Part shown: in pieces, positions 35,704 to 43,707 of the stretch
How positions within the stretch are numbered: the stretch's first letter is position 1
Layout of the letters: the number at the start of each line of letters is the position of its first letter
NCBI RefSeq assembly: GCF_024296685.1
Contig: NZ_CP100763.1
Location: forward strand, 2,046,001 to 2,110,000
Direction: 5' to 3'
Source of the DNA: Natrinema marinum
GTDB lineage: Archaea; Halobacteriota; Halobacteria; Halobacteriales; Natrialbaceae
Length of the DNA stretch: 64,000 nucleotides
The notes under the pieces: model-generated
Seen by the model: the letters and a program-made list of their open reading frames with translations, nothing else
Told to the model about the DNA's origin: nothing
The model's database searches: none
Translations under genes and position numbers: made by a program

Positions 35704-36405
35704 CTACGCGTCGTTGGCCGCTTCGACGGTTTCGCGGACTGCCTCGATCCCCTCGTCGTGTGCGAGGTCGCCGACGACGATCACGTCGGCGTACTGGGCC
35801 ATCGTGTACGCCGAGTCGTAATCGTGGATGCCGCCGCCGTAGAACAGCGTCGAGTCGTCGAGCGCGGCCGCGGCCGCTTCGACGACACCCTCGTCGCCGA
35901 GCATGCCGGAGTACTCGACGTAGACGATCTCCTGGCCGAACATGTGCTCGGCGACCGTCGCGTAGGCGCCGACATCGTCCGCGCCGAGATCGCAGTTGGC
36001 CTCGGTCAGTTCCGCCACGTCGGCCTCGGGATTCATGACGATGTAGGCCTCGGTCGTCGTTCGCGCCCAGTCGAGGTCGCCCTCGAGGCGGACCCACTCC
36101 TTGTGGGCCTCGGTGATCCAGAACGGCGAGCCGGCGTTGAAGACGGTCGGGATGAGATAGCCGTCGAGTACCTCGTCCTCGAGGACGACTTCGGGGTTCG
36201 AGGGCTCCTGATAGAGCGCGACGTCGTGTTCGGCACAGGCGTCGATGACGGCGCTCATGTTCTCCCGGGTGATGCCCATGGTGCCGCCGACCTCGATCGC
36301 GTCGGTGCCGGTCGCACAGAGGTCGCCGTAGGTCACTCCGTCCGGAAGCTCCTTGTCCGGATCGAGTTTGAGAATATGGTTCCAGTCCTCCCAGGGGGTA
36401 GTCAT
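35704..36405 (-). CDS. Geranylgeranylglyceryl phosphate synthase (GGGPS)
   Basis: Makes the first ether bond of archaeal lipids, joining sn-glycerol-1-phosphate and geranylgeranyl diphosphate. It is a TIM-barrel of 233 aa. The conserved parts are [10 protein letters not shown] (about residues 9-18), [12 protein letters not shown] (about 33-44), [10 protein letters not shown] (about 163-172), [13 protein letters not shown] (about 184-196) and the final [11 protein letters not shown] phosphate-binding site. The ATG at 36405 fits the family. A T-rich box on the minus strand (CGTTTTTG) lies about 30 nt upstream. The enzyme is essential for membrane lipids. Confidence 0.93.
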   Translation of the reverse strand: MTTPWEDWNHILKLDPDKELPDGVTYGDLCATGTDAIEVGGTMGITRENMSAVIDACAEHDVALYQEPSNPEVVLEDEVLDGYLIPTVFNAGSPFWITEAHKEWVRLEGDLDWARTTTEAYIVMNPEADVAELTEANCDLGADDVGAYATVAEHMFGQEIVYVEYSGMLGDEGVVEAAAAALDDSTLFYGGGIHDYDSAYTMAQYADVIVVGDLAHDEGIEAVRETVEAANDA

Positions 36406-36521
36406 ACCGCGTCGTTTCCCGACAACCAGCAAAAACGCTACGGAACGAACCCGACTCGCGGATCCGGGGTTCGAGCCGTCGCAGACCGGCTCCTCGGTGG
36501 TCTGGGACTCCCGACGGCAGC

Positions 36522-36695
36522 TTACAACTGCTCTGCGCTGACAGCCCGCATCGAGCCTTCCTCCTCGAGCTCCCAGATCCGCAGGACGAGGTGGGCCTTG
36601 CAGTAGTACTCGGCGGTCTCGAGCCCGGTCTGCCCGTTCTCGAGGACGAGCTGGCACGTGGCCCCGTTCGAACACTCTGGTGAATGTTCACACAT
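36522..36695 (-). CDS. Cys-rich microprotein, 57 aa
   Basis: A short gene with six metal-ligand-like residues near the start: Cys2, His4, Cys8 and Cys14 in [14 protein letters not shown], and Cys32 and His35 in YYCKAHL. This suggests one zinc site. The rest is an acidic helix. It begins with ATG at 36695 and ends TAA at 36522, with native codon use. It stands between the GGGPS and threonine synthase-like genes on the same strand. No known function comes to mind; many haloarchaeal microproteins have this kind of zinc site. Confidence 0.65.
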   Translation of the reverse strand: MCEHSPECSNGATCQLVLENGQTGLETAEYYCKAHLVLRIWELEEEGSMRAVSAEQL

Positions 36696-36835
36696 TGGTA
36701 CTCGTTTCGTCTACTCGTCTCGCAGTCAAGACCCTGTCGGTGAAATCGGTCGACCGGATCGACGAACTTGCCCCCCTCTAGCGGTTTCACCCGTCATACC
36801 GAGGGATACCACTGACTGGCAAACTCGGCGGCAGC

Positions 36836-38026
36836 TCAGATGCCCTGTCCCATCAGGTGGCTGCGCAACACGTCCGCCTCCTTGTTCCCCGAGCCCGTGT
36901 TGACGATAACGAGCGTCTCGTCGCCGTCGAACGCGCCCCGCTCGGCGAGTTCCCACGCGCCGCTGGCCGCCGCCGCGGCGCTGGGGATCAACTCGAGACC
37001 CGCCGACTGGGCCACCCGCACGGCGGCCTCGAGAATGTCGGGGTCGTCGGTCGCGACGCCGTCGCCGTCGGTTTCGCGGACGGCCTCGAGCGCGCGCGAC
37101 CCCGCCGCGGGATCGGGGACCTCGAGTTCGCCACAGATCGTGTCGGGGTGCTCGACCGGCTCGAGTTCGTCGCGGCCGTCCGCGAGGGCCTCGACGATCG
37201 GCGCACAGCCCGACGCCTGCGCGGCGTAGAGGGCGGGCAGTTCGTCGGTCAAGCCCAGCTCCCGGAACTCGGTCGCGGCCTTCGCGAGGCCGACGAGCCC
37301 GACGCCGTCACCCGTCGGATAACAGATCGCGTCGGGGACGGTCCACTCGAGCCCCTCGACTATCTCGTAGAACAACGTCTTCGCGCCCTCGTGGCGATAG
37401 GGCGTGTCGAACGCCCGGAGCGAGTACCAGTCGTCGTGTTCATCGAGGCCCTCTTCGAAAGCCCCGACGGCGTCGCCAAAGCGGCCGCCGACCACGTTCA
37501 TGTCGCCGCCGTGGACGTTGACCATCGCTTTGTTCGTGAAGCCCGAGCGCGAGGGGAGGTACGCGTGTGCGTCCAACCCCGCGCGGGCCGCGTAGGCCGC
37601 GACGGCCTGGCCGCCGTTGCCCGTCGAGGGAAGCGCGACATCGCTCGCGCCGTGCTCGGCGGCGGCCGTGACAGCCACTGACGCGCCCCGGTCCGTGCTC
37701 GAGCCGGTCGGGTTCCGGCCGTCGTCTTTGATCAGAACGCGCTCGACGCCGAGTTCGTCCGCCAGCTCGGGACAGTCCACTAGCGGCGTCGCACCTTCGT
37801 CCGTCGTCACCGCGGCCTCGCGGGCGAAGGGGAGCAGTTCGGCGTAGCGCCACTGCGAGTCGAACGGCCGGTCGGCGAGCGTCTCCCGATCGAGGTCGAT
37901 CGCGTCGTAGTCGTAGCTCGGGTCGAGCGACCCCCCGCAGTCCGGACACCGGTGGGACTCGGCGGCGTCGACGGCGGCCCCACAGTCGACACACTCGAGT
38001 CCGGCGAACGCGTCTGACGTCTCCAT
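36836..38026 (-). CDS. Threonine synthase homologue lacking the PLP lysine, 396 aa
   Basis: PLP fold-type II protein close to haloarchaeal threonine synthase, with an N-terminal zinc ribbon (CVDCG at residues 12-16, CPDCG at 27-31). The PLP-lysine motif, normally NPTGSFKDRG or similar, reads NPTGSSTDRG: Thr replaces the lysine that forms the Schiff base (codon ACG; one change from AAG). The phosphate-binding GGG(V/T)G loop reads GDGVG. The Asn loop PSTGNGGQ and the overall length are intact. It may be a non-catalytic paralogue or have a new function. If another thrC exists in the genome, this copy is not the biosynthetic enzyme. Confidence 0.85.
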   Translation of the reverse strand: METSDAFAGLECVDCGAAVDAAESHRCPDCGGSLDPSYDYDAIDLDRETLADRPFDSQWRYAELLPFAREAAVTTDEGATPLVDCPELADELGVERVLIKDDGRNPTGSSTDRGASVAVTAAAEHGASDVALPSTGNGGQAVAAYAARAGLDAHAYLPSRSGFTNKAMVNVHGGDMNVVGGRFGDAVGAFEEGLDEHDDWYSLRAFDTPYRHEGAKTLFYEIVEGLEWTVPDAICYPTGDGVGLVGLAKAATEFRELGLTDELPALYAAQASGCAPIVEALADGRDELEPVEHPDTICGELEVPDPAAGSRALEAVRETDGDGVATDDPDILEAAVRVAQSAGLELIPSAAAAASGAWELAERGAFDGDETLVIVNTGSGNKEADVLRSHLMGQGI

Positions 38027-38188
38027 AGACGATCCTTCGCGGCGGCGAACTAAGGGCTGTCCATCGGCGACCGGGTCCGATCGTCGGTCGCGCCGCTATC
38101 GGACTCGAGCGTCGATCACGTCAGTGCTAGTACCGTGGCTGGAGCGTGATCGAATACAGAACCGAACAGAACTCAGAGAGAGCGCGAA

Positions 38189-38365
38189 TCAGTTATCGCC
38201 GGTCTTCGACTGCCACTCGTAGTCGCGGCGTTTGGCGGACTTGCCGAAGCCACACGACGAGCACTGCTTTTTCTTCGTATGGTAGGACTTCTCACCACAG
38301 CGACGACACTTGACGTGCGTCGTCTTGTTCTTCTTTCCTTGGCTCGGGGTTCCTGCGCCAGTCAT
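38189..38365 (-). CDS. rpl37e: Ribosomal protein L37e
   Basis: Small zinc ribbon protein of the large ribosomal subunit, 58 aa. It has CRRCG and [13 protein letters not shown] (residues about 20-24 and 35-47), which bind zinc and contact 23S rRNA, and it is strongly basic. The ATG at 38365 overlaps the stop of the Lsm gene (ATGA), so translation is coupled. Confidence 0.95.
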   Translation of the reverse strand: MTGAGTPSQGKKNKTTHVKCRRCGEKSYHTKKKQCSSCGFGKSAKRRDYEWQSKTGDN

Positions 38366-38589
38366 GGAGTGATCGACACGACGTTGTCGCCGCGTATAAT
38401 GGTTGTGTCTTCGACCGGCGTTTCCTCCTCGACGCCGCCTTCGACGGGGATCGTCACGTCCTCGAGCACCAGATTCATGTGCTGATCGTAGCCGGCGAGG
38501 TCGCCGACGTACTCGTCGCCGCTCTTGAGTCGTACCGTGACGCGTTCGCCGAGTGACGCCTCGAGGACGTCCAGCGGTCGTCCACTCAT
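38362..38589 (-). CDS. lsm: Sm-like (Lsm) RNA-binding protein
   Basis: Archaeal Lsm of 75 aa that forms a ring binding U-rich RNA. Sm1 motif [28 protein letters not shown] (in parts) covers residues about 17-44 and Sm2 is [10 protein letters not shown] near the end. The pairing of lsm with L37e in one operon is a known archaeal arrangement; their reading frames overlap by 4 nt (ATGA). Confidence 0.95.
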   Translation of the reverse strand: MSGRPLDVLEASLGERVTVRLKSGDEYVGDLAGYDQHMNLVLEDVTIPVEGGVEEETPVEDTTIIRGDNVVSITP

Positions 38590-38728
38590 ACGAAACACCG
38601 CAGGTGATGGACACTTAATCGTACCGGTCCGTACGCGGCCGAAGTCGTCGCTGTGGCGACAGCTACCGGGCGTCAAACGGCGGTTAGTGTCAGAACCGTT
38701 GAACGGCTGCTCTCGAGTCGCCGACCGG

Positions 38729-38902
38729 TCAGCCTTCGGCGGCGAGCCTGAGGATTTGTGGCGTGACGACCACGTCGAGGAGAGCGATCCCGAGCGCGAT
38801 GAGCTGTGCCGTTCCGTCCAGAAAGAGAAGGGCGACAGCAGCGACGGCGATTCCACTGGTCAGACCGTATCCCCATCGGACGGCGGGGTTATCCAGGACC
38901 AT
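38729..38902 (-). CDS. Small two-segment membrane protein, 57 aa
   Basis: Starts at ATG 38902 and ends at TGA 38729. Two hydrophobic helices cover about residues 12-28 (GLTSGIAVAAVALLFL) and 32-52 (AQLIALGIALLDVVVTPQI). Start and stop context and codon use are good, though the gene is short. No family recognised. It is followed by the Lsm-L37e pair on the same strand after 140 bp. Confidence 0.55.
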   Translation of the reverse strand: MVLDNPAVRWGYGLTSGIAVAAVALLFLDGTAQLIALGIALLDVVVTPQILRLAAEG

Positions 38903-39069
38903 AATCGTGTTATTCTACCAATACGACAAAAGCGTATCCATTCGTCGAGACTCGCTGTCGACAGCCCCAGGAGCGTGAGAGGGGCACGGGCCTCGTAACG
39001 TATCGCTACAAACGTCAGTAACAGAGACCTAACCAAACGGCTAAGTGACTTCTCGTGGTCCGTCCGCCT

Positions 39070-39378
39070 ATGGGAGATACCAACTTCACCCTCATCGAGT
39101 TGCGCTTCGACGGCGACGCACGGTTCGGACTGGGATCGCTCAGCGACGCCCTACCGTTTGGCGGCAGCGAATCGACGGCAGAGCTCGAGACCGAAACGGA
39201 TATCGAGATGGAAGACGCCGAGGATGACGACTCCAGCGGTGCGGGCAAGAGCGCCGTCGGCGCGCTGGTCGCGCTCGTCGTCCTCGTCGGCATCGCCGTC
39301 GCCGCCCAGAAGTTCCGCGGCGGCGACGAGGAATCGGAACTCGAGGCCGAAGAAGAGCCCGACGTCATCGTCAACTGA
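39070..39378 (+). CDS. Small single-pass membrane protein, 102 aa
   Basis: A beta-rich N-terminal segment (TLIELRFDGDARFGLG) is followed by an acidic linker, one membrane helix (about residues 58-78: SAVGALVALVVLVGIAVAA) and an acidic tail ending EEPDVIVN. There is no signal peptide. I chose the ATG at 39070 over a GTG 15 nt upstream. Halophile-type protein of unknown function. Confidence 0.68.
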   Translation: MGDTNFTLIELRFDGDARFGLGSLSDALPFGGSESTAELETETDIEMEDAEDDDSSGAGKSAVGALVALVVLVGIAVAAQKFRGGDEESELEAEEEPDVIVN

Positions 39379-39512
39379 TCGCCGTCACGGTAGACACCGA
39401 TCGGCGGTGATCGGGACGCACATTTAATCGGTAATCGACCGCCGGCGTCGGCGCGTCACATCGAACGGAACTGAGCCGAACGCTTTTGCGCTTCCTTGCC
39501 CTAGTGAGAGTC

Positions 39513-40472
39513 GTGAATCTCTATCGCAGCGCCCGGGCCGTCGCCGGGGCGTCCGGTGACGATGCGATCGACTGGCGGTCGGCCGCCGACGCCGCCAAGG
39601 CGGCCACCGACCCCGGATCGCTCGAGCTCGAGCCCGGCGAGAGCGAGGCCTACGCTCGCGACGTTCGGGACGCGAGAGCGGCCGTGCGGACCGTCGCGGG
39701 GGTCGAGTTCGACGTGCCCGAGACGGTCGAGATCCAGAACCGCCACCACTGGATCGACGCCAACGTCGCCACCTTCGAGCGGGTCATGAGTACCCTCGAG
39801 ACCCACACCGGCGCGTTTCCCGGCGTCGCCCGGACGATCAATACGGGAACGATGACCGTGCTGCTCGCCTTCCTCGGGCGGAACGTCCTCGGCCAGTACG
39901 ATCCCCTGCTGTTGGCCGACACGCCCGCGGACGAGCACGCGCTGTACTTCGTCCGGCCGAACATCCTGAACGCCGCCGCGAAGCTCGACGTCGATTCGGA
40001 TCGCTTCCGCCGCTGGATCGCCTTCCACGAGGTAACCCACGCCGCCGAGTTCGGGGCCGCCCCGTGGCTCTCGGATCACCTCGAGACCCGAATGGAAGAG
40101 GGCATCGCGAAGCTCTCGGAGGGCTCGTTCGACCGGGCGGCGTTTCGCGACCTCGACGCGGCGATGACCGTCGTCGAGGGGTACGCCGAACTCCTGATGG
40201 ACCACGCGTTCGACGAGGAGTACGAGGATTTACGGCGGAAACTCGACGAGCGCCGACAGGGCCGGGGGCCGCTCCAGAAGCTCTTCCGTCGCCTGCTCGG
40301 CCTCGGGCTCAAGGAGCGCCAGTACCGACGCGGCAAGAACTTCTTCGAACACGTCGTCACCGTGCGCGACCTCGAGACGGCGAGCCTGGTCTGGGAGCAA
40401 CCCGAGAACCTCCCCAGCCACGACGAACTCGACGCGCCGGGGACGTGGATCCGGCGCGTCGACCGCCGATAG
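39513..40472 (+). CDS. Zinc-dependent metalloprotease of the DUF2342 (F420-associated) family
   Basis: The HEVTHAAEF motif (about residues 180-188) is a zincin HExxH-like site, followed by a second-helix acid in the EGYAELLMDHAFD region. The family is often noted as 'coenzyme F420 biosynthesis-associated'; no reaction is proven. The start is GTG at 39513 (MNLYRSARAVAG), in line with relatives as I recall them; an upstream TTG adds residues without support. The length of 319 aa is usual. No signal peptide is seen. Confidence 0.82.
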   Translation: MNLYRSARAVAGASGDDAIDWRSAADAAKAATDPGSLELEPGESEAYARDVRDARAAVRTVAGVEFDVPETVEIQNRHHWIDANVATFERVMSTLETHTGAFPGVARTINTGTMTVLLAFLGRNVLGQYDPLLLADTPADEHALYFVRPNILNAAAKLDVDSDRFRRWIAFHEVTHAAEFGAAPWLSDHLETRMEEGIAKLSEGSFDRAAFRDLDAAMTVVEGYAELLMDHAFDEEYEDLRRKLDERRQGRGPLQKLFRRLLGLGLKERQYRRGKNFFEHVVTVRDLETASLVWEQPENLPSHDELDAPGTWIRRVDRR

Positions 40473-40520
40473 TCGGCGCTTCGCGAGGCGTTTCGACCGT
40501 GGACCGCGGACGCGCTCGCA

Positions 40521-40736
40521 TCAGTCGGTCGTGATCCAGAGCAGATACCAGAGCAACGCCCCGCCGGCGACGACCCCGCCGAGGACCGCCGCGCCGATCA
40601 CCGTCAGCGGAGCGCCGCTCTGAAGCGCGATCAGCCCCCCAGAGAGCCCGACTAAGAGGACGAAGGCGGCCTTGAGCTGGTCGGCCGCGCTCGTGGGGAC
40701 GCTCGAGCGCGTCGAGCCGCGCGGCCCGCGGCTCAT
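40521..40736 (-). CDS. Small two-helix membrane protein, 71 aa
   Basis: Hydrophobic helices at about residues 22-42 and 45-68, after a basic N-terminal stretch (MSRGPRGSTRSS). The start (ATG at 40736) overlaps the stop of the SnoaL-like gene (ATGA), so it is the second gene of a two-gene operon. Function unknown. Confidence 0.7.
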   Translation of the reverse strand: MSRGPRGSTRSSVPTSAADQLKAAFVLLVGLSGGLIALQSGAPLTVIGAAVLGGVVAGGALLWYLLWITTD

Positions 40737-41143
40737 AGCTCGTGGGGTGCACTGACGTGCATGACGGCGAACTGCCAGCGCGGGCCGTCCGCGGCCGCCG
40801 CTCCGTCCGCCGCCGCTCGTTCGATCAGCGTCCCGCTCCAGCGGCTGTCGAACCGACGGCGCTCGCCGCTCTCCGTATCCATCCAGGCCATCGCAACCTC
40901 ATCGGCAAACGTCGCGAATCCGTCGCGCTCGTCGACGACGAGGCGTCGGCTCTCGATCGACCAGTCGGTAGTCGTCTCGGTTTGTGCTTCGAGCGCCGCG
41001 GCGACCTCGCGGCCGCCGAACAGGGACTCGCTGATGCCGAACTTGACGGTCGGGTCGTCGTCGCGGAAGTAGGGTACGAGGGGGTCGCCGTCGCGGAGCG
41101 CGTCGTAGTAGTCGCGGACGACGGACTCGGCGTGGTCGCTCAT
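40733..41143 (-). CDS. SnoaL/NTF2-like domain protein (AtzH-like), 136 aa
   Basis: Cone-shaped NTF2-like fold inferred from an N-terminal helix VVRDYYDALRDGDPLVPYF (residues 8-26) and beta strands such as RRFDSRWSGTL and WQFAVMHVSAP near the end. Related proteins protect or bind small molecules, and there is no sure catalytic site. The ATG at 41143 is the first in the compact frame. The gene overlaps the following membrane-protein gene, suggesting joint production. Confidence 0.75.
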   Translation of the reverse strand: MSDHAESVVRDYYDALRDGDPLVPYFRDDDPTVKFGISESLFGGREVAAALEAQTETTTDWSIESRRLVVDERDGFATFADEVAMAWMDTESGERRRFDSRWSGTLIERAAADGAAAADGPRWQFAVMHVSAPHEL

Positions 41144-41251
41144 ATATTGAGTCTGTCGAAGTCCGGTTCCAAAGGCCCACCGGACGCAGTCGCAGGTGCG
41201 CTCGAGTGACTCGAGCAACCATCCGTCTGTAGTTAGTCGAGGAACCGCGTG

Positions 41252-41911
41252 ACAGCAGCTTGTCGAGGCATCTTTTCCGAAGAGTGAGGAAGTCGAGTCT
41301 ATACGCAACTGAACTTTCGTATCTCGAAGTATGCGTCCGCTCGCTACGTTGTTTCCCTCGGAGTTCCTTGAAGAGTACGCCGAAGAACCCGGCGTGGACG
41401 AACATGCCCGTGATCTTCGAATCCCGTTCTCGGTTGGGTGTTCGTGTTTGGCACTCACCTCCGGCGAAGCCAAACACTCGCTGGTTTCCGACGTAGCTAA
41501 ACGCTACTGCTGACGAGACGCTCTCTTTCGGCAGCATTTATCATCGGTTGACACCTTGCTCGCAGAGTATCTCCGCGGCCTCGTCAAAGTCGCACTTGAC
41601 GGGGTCTTTGTCCCGATGACAGTCGATACAGAGTTTAACCGATTCCATGACGTGATGATTGTTGACGGGACAATCCTGCGGTTACATCAGTTTCTTGCTG
41701 ATACGCATGGCCCACGGAAAGGGTAGCAGGTTAAGCCTGTCTCCACCGTTCTCCACAACGTAACTGACAGACCAACAATTATTTCATTGGGCTGGTGAAA
41801 GAACATACGACAGCATGGAGACACAGGCCCGTTGCTCAAAACTGGTTTGACCATTCACGGCTTTCTATAGATATAGCAAATTTCACATACACTAAAATAT
41901 TGGATGAAAAT
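41252..41911 (+). mobile_element. Decayed IS4/ISH8-like transposase, copy 1
   Basis: The translated ATG at 41331 reads MRPLATLFPSEFLEEYAEEP, which I recognise as the N-terminus of ISH8-like (IS4 family) haloarchaeal transposases. The protein then breaks by frameshifts and stops, with recognisable fragments later: LNATADETLSFGSIYHRLTP at about 41490-41550, VDGTILRLHQFLADTHGPRK near 41660-41725, and RLSIDIANFTYTKILDEN near 41850-41910. So the first half of the transposase is present but broken. Bases 41252-41330 match the 5' part of copy 2. A complete right end was not seen. Confidence 0.65.
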
Positions 41912-42289
41912 ATGGGCTGGCTAGAGAGTCATTCACCAACAATTTGGACGTACATGATTATGGGAGTAGTAGTCGCTCCGATAGTTCTGCTGCCAACTAT
42001 CTATGCGAGTTTACTCATTATCGAGGCAAATGTAAGACTACTTACTGAAGTAACACTGTTAGTTCTTAGTCTGTTAGGGTTCGTTGGAATCACTATGATA
42101 TTTCTTTTCCCAATTATGGTATATAAGGATGCGAAGAGCGTTCTGGGAACAGATTCAGAATGGCATCCTCTCCCACTGCTATACGCTCTCGGGGGTATTT
42201 TTGGATTTTTTATCCCACTTCTCCAACAGCTGGTTGGGGTTATTTTTCTATACAAGCGGTATAACTCGTCAAAGGCCGTCTGTCTCTAG
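41912..42289 (+). CDS. A+T-rich multi-pass membrane protein, 125 aa
   Basis: Starts MGWLESHSPTIWTYM and has three or four hydrophobic helices (about residues 9-33, 38-62, 85-110). Composition is strikingly less G+C-rich than in the neighbours, with codons rare here (ATA, TTA, AGA). It lies between two transposase remnants, which suggests horizontal transfer. A longer frame begins at GTG 41795, but its first 39 residues look like a transposase remnant, so I prefer the ATG at 41912. No family recognised; the final part LLYALGGIFGFFIPLLQQ is typical for small haloarchaeal membrane proteins. Confidence 0.6.
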   Translation: MGWLESHSPTIWTYMIMGVVVAPIVLLPTIYASLLIIEANVRLLTEVTLLVLSLLGFVGITMIFLFPIMVYKDAKSVLGTDSEWHPLPLLYALGGIFGFFIPLLQQLVGVIFLYKRYNSSKAVCL

Positions 42290-42317
42290 CTAAGAGAAAA
42301 ACCCCGTAACAGCCACG

Positions 42318-42496
42318 GCTTATCGAAGCTTCTTTTCGAGGGAATGAGGAGGCAAGAGCTGTATCAAACAGCCTTCTCGTCGAGAATTATGCGTCGGCTC
42401 ACTAGGTTATTTCTCTCCGAGTTACGCGAAGAGTACGCCGAGGAACTCGGCGTAGTCGAACCAAAAGGCAAGCTTCAGATTCCGATCCTTGTGTAG
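42318..42496 (+). mobile_element. Decayed IS4/ISH8-like transposase, copy 2 (N-terminal fragment)
   Basis: From ATG 42389 the frame reads MRRLTRLFLSELREEYAEEL, clearly the same start as copy 1, and ends after LQIPILV at a stop. The upstream 70 bp are related to the same region of copy 1. Only the 5' end remains. Both copies have the same orientation. Confidence 0.65.
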
Positions 42497-42506
42497 GCAC
42501 CGTCCG

Positions 42507-42729
42507 CTCGTCGAACGACGAGAACTCCCCACAAGTATTCGCGAACGAAGTGAGCGATTCTCCGCCGGAGCGGGACAACGCCCCGCGGAGGCGGCCTTTT
42601 TCCTCGAAGTCCGCGAGAACAGCGCTCTCGCGGGCCCATCAGAAATCTCCGATTTCTGCGGACGTTTTTGCGCCCGACGAGGGACGCGAAGCGTCCCTCG
42701 AGCAGAGAGTGGTTCGCCTGCGGCGAACC
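42507..42729. repeat. Run of five perfect palindromes in 223 bp
   Basis: CTCGTCG-aa-CGACGAG (42507-42522), CCGCGAGA-acagcgc-TCTCGCGG (42611-42633), CAGAAATC-tcc-GATTTCTG (42640-42658), CGAGGGACGC-gaa-GCGTCCCTCG (42678-42700) and GGTTCGCC-tgc-GGCGAACC (42711-42729). A smaller CTCCG-c-CGGAG lies at about 42553-42563. The stems differ in sequence but share short loops. They lie just downstream of the stop of the minus-strand gene that ends at 42750. Confidence 0.65.
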
Positions 42730-42749
42730 CGAGGCGTAAAAAGTTCGGT

Positions 42750-43301
42750 CTACATGAAGCCGCGGTCGACCTCATCGGTCTCGATCAGGTCCTCGAGCTC
42801 CGAGTGCAGCAGCTCGTCGGCCTCCTCGAAACGCTCGGAGAGGTCGTCGAGCTCGTCGGGCCGGTCGTACTGGTCGTACTCCATCGGCCCGAAGGCGGGG
42901 CTTCCCATGGCCTCCATCACGTCGTCGAACAGGTCCTGCGGGCGCGTCGGCGCGTCCGCATGGGTCTCGAGGACGGTCTCGAGTCGCTTCCCGACCGTCT
43001 CGGCCTGCGCTTCGTCCTCCGGCGGAGACTGGACGGCGAAGCGGCCGCCCGAGTCCCGCTCGGGGAGAAACGAGTCGAGTTCGTCGTCTACCTTGCGGGC
43101 GACGCGGCCGCCGACACCGCGGACCTCGAAGGGGTTCTTCGCGTACGTCTTCAGAAAGAAGACGCCGGCCCGTGGATGCGCGAGGTACATGTCTTCGCCG
43201 ACGCCGCCGGCGCGGTCGCCGGCGACCGCACGCCAATCCTCGGGATCGACATCCCGTTCGGTGACGTCCTCGAGTACGTCCTGCCACTCGCGTATCCGCA
43301 T
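42750..43301 (-). CDS. Conserved-looking haloarchaeal protein, 183 aa, unknown function
   Basis: Soluble, acidic. An N-terminal domain has the segment MYLAHPRAGVFFLKTYAKNP (about residues 38-57), a linker carries FLPERDSGGRFAVQSPP, and the rest is helical (about 98-180). I do not recognise a named family. The ATG at 43301 (MRIREWQDVL) gives a compact start. It is divergent from the small membrane protein at 43443. The stop is followed by a run of palindromes that may form RNA hairpins. Confidence 0.7.
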   Translation of the reverse strand: MRIREWQDVLEDVTERDVDPEDWRAVAGDRAGGVGEDMYLAHPRAGVFFLKTYAKNPFEVRGVGGRVARKVDDELDSFLPERDSGGRFAVQSPPEDEAQAETVGKRLETVLETHADAPTRPQDLFDDVMEAMGSPAFGPMEYDQYDRPDELDDLSERFEEADELLHSELEDLIETDEVDRGFM

Positions 43302-43442
43302 GGTCGTGTCGTGGATTGGAACGCCGGCAGAATGAACGTATCGGTCCGGTCGAAAGACGCCGCAAGCGGACGGTCCACGGGGGGTCGAACCAAAAGGAAT
43401 ACCACGGCTCCCCGACCAGAGTGAGTAACAGACGGTTTCCCT

Positions 43443-43697
43443 ATGTCCGGCCGCCAGCAACTCTCGCTCGTCGAACTGTTTCGCGCCGCACCGGCCAAGA
43501 GCGCGCTCCTGACGCTGACCCCGCTCGCGCTGGCGCTCGGCCAGTTATGCAACAGTTACGTCAACGGGCTCTCACCGGTCGTCTCGATCGCCTTCGCCGT
43601 CACGATGATCGCCTTCGCCGTCGTCGCGACGAGCCACCACGCCGCGGAACACCGGATTCGCCGGCTCGAGCGCGACCACGGCCTCGGTCGATCCTGA
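43443..43697 (+). CDS. Small two-helix membrane protein, 84 aa
   Basis: Helices at about residues 19-38 (KSALLTLTPLALALGQLC) and 42-63 (SPVVSIAFAVTMIAFAVVA), then a basic/His-rich cytoplasmic end (SHHAAEHRIRRLERDHG). It starts at ATG 43443. Family unknown. Convergent with the SPW-repeat protein; only 10 bp separate the stops. Confidence 0.7.
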   Translation: MSGRQQLSLVELFRAAPAKSALLTLTPLALALGQLCNSYVNGLSPVVSIAFAVTMIAFAVVATSHHAAEHRIRRLERDHGLGRS

Positions 43698-43707
43698 GCG
43701 CAGGAAC

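Noticed and set aside
41795..41911. GTG-started extension of the A+T-rich membrane protein
   Set aside because: Its residues resemble a part of the ISH8-type transposase, so they are more likely an IS remnant than the true N-terminus. The call depends on recall of that family and could be wrong.
42507..42729. CRISPR-like arrangement of palindromes
   Set aside because: The palindromes differ in sequence and spacing, there are no equal spacers and no cas genes next to them. The Cas4-like domain at 44471 belongs to a Dna2-type helicase.
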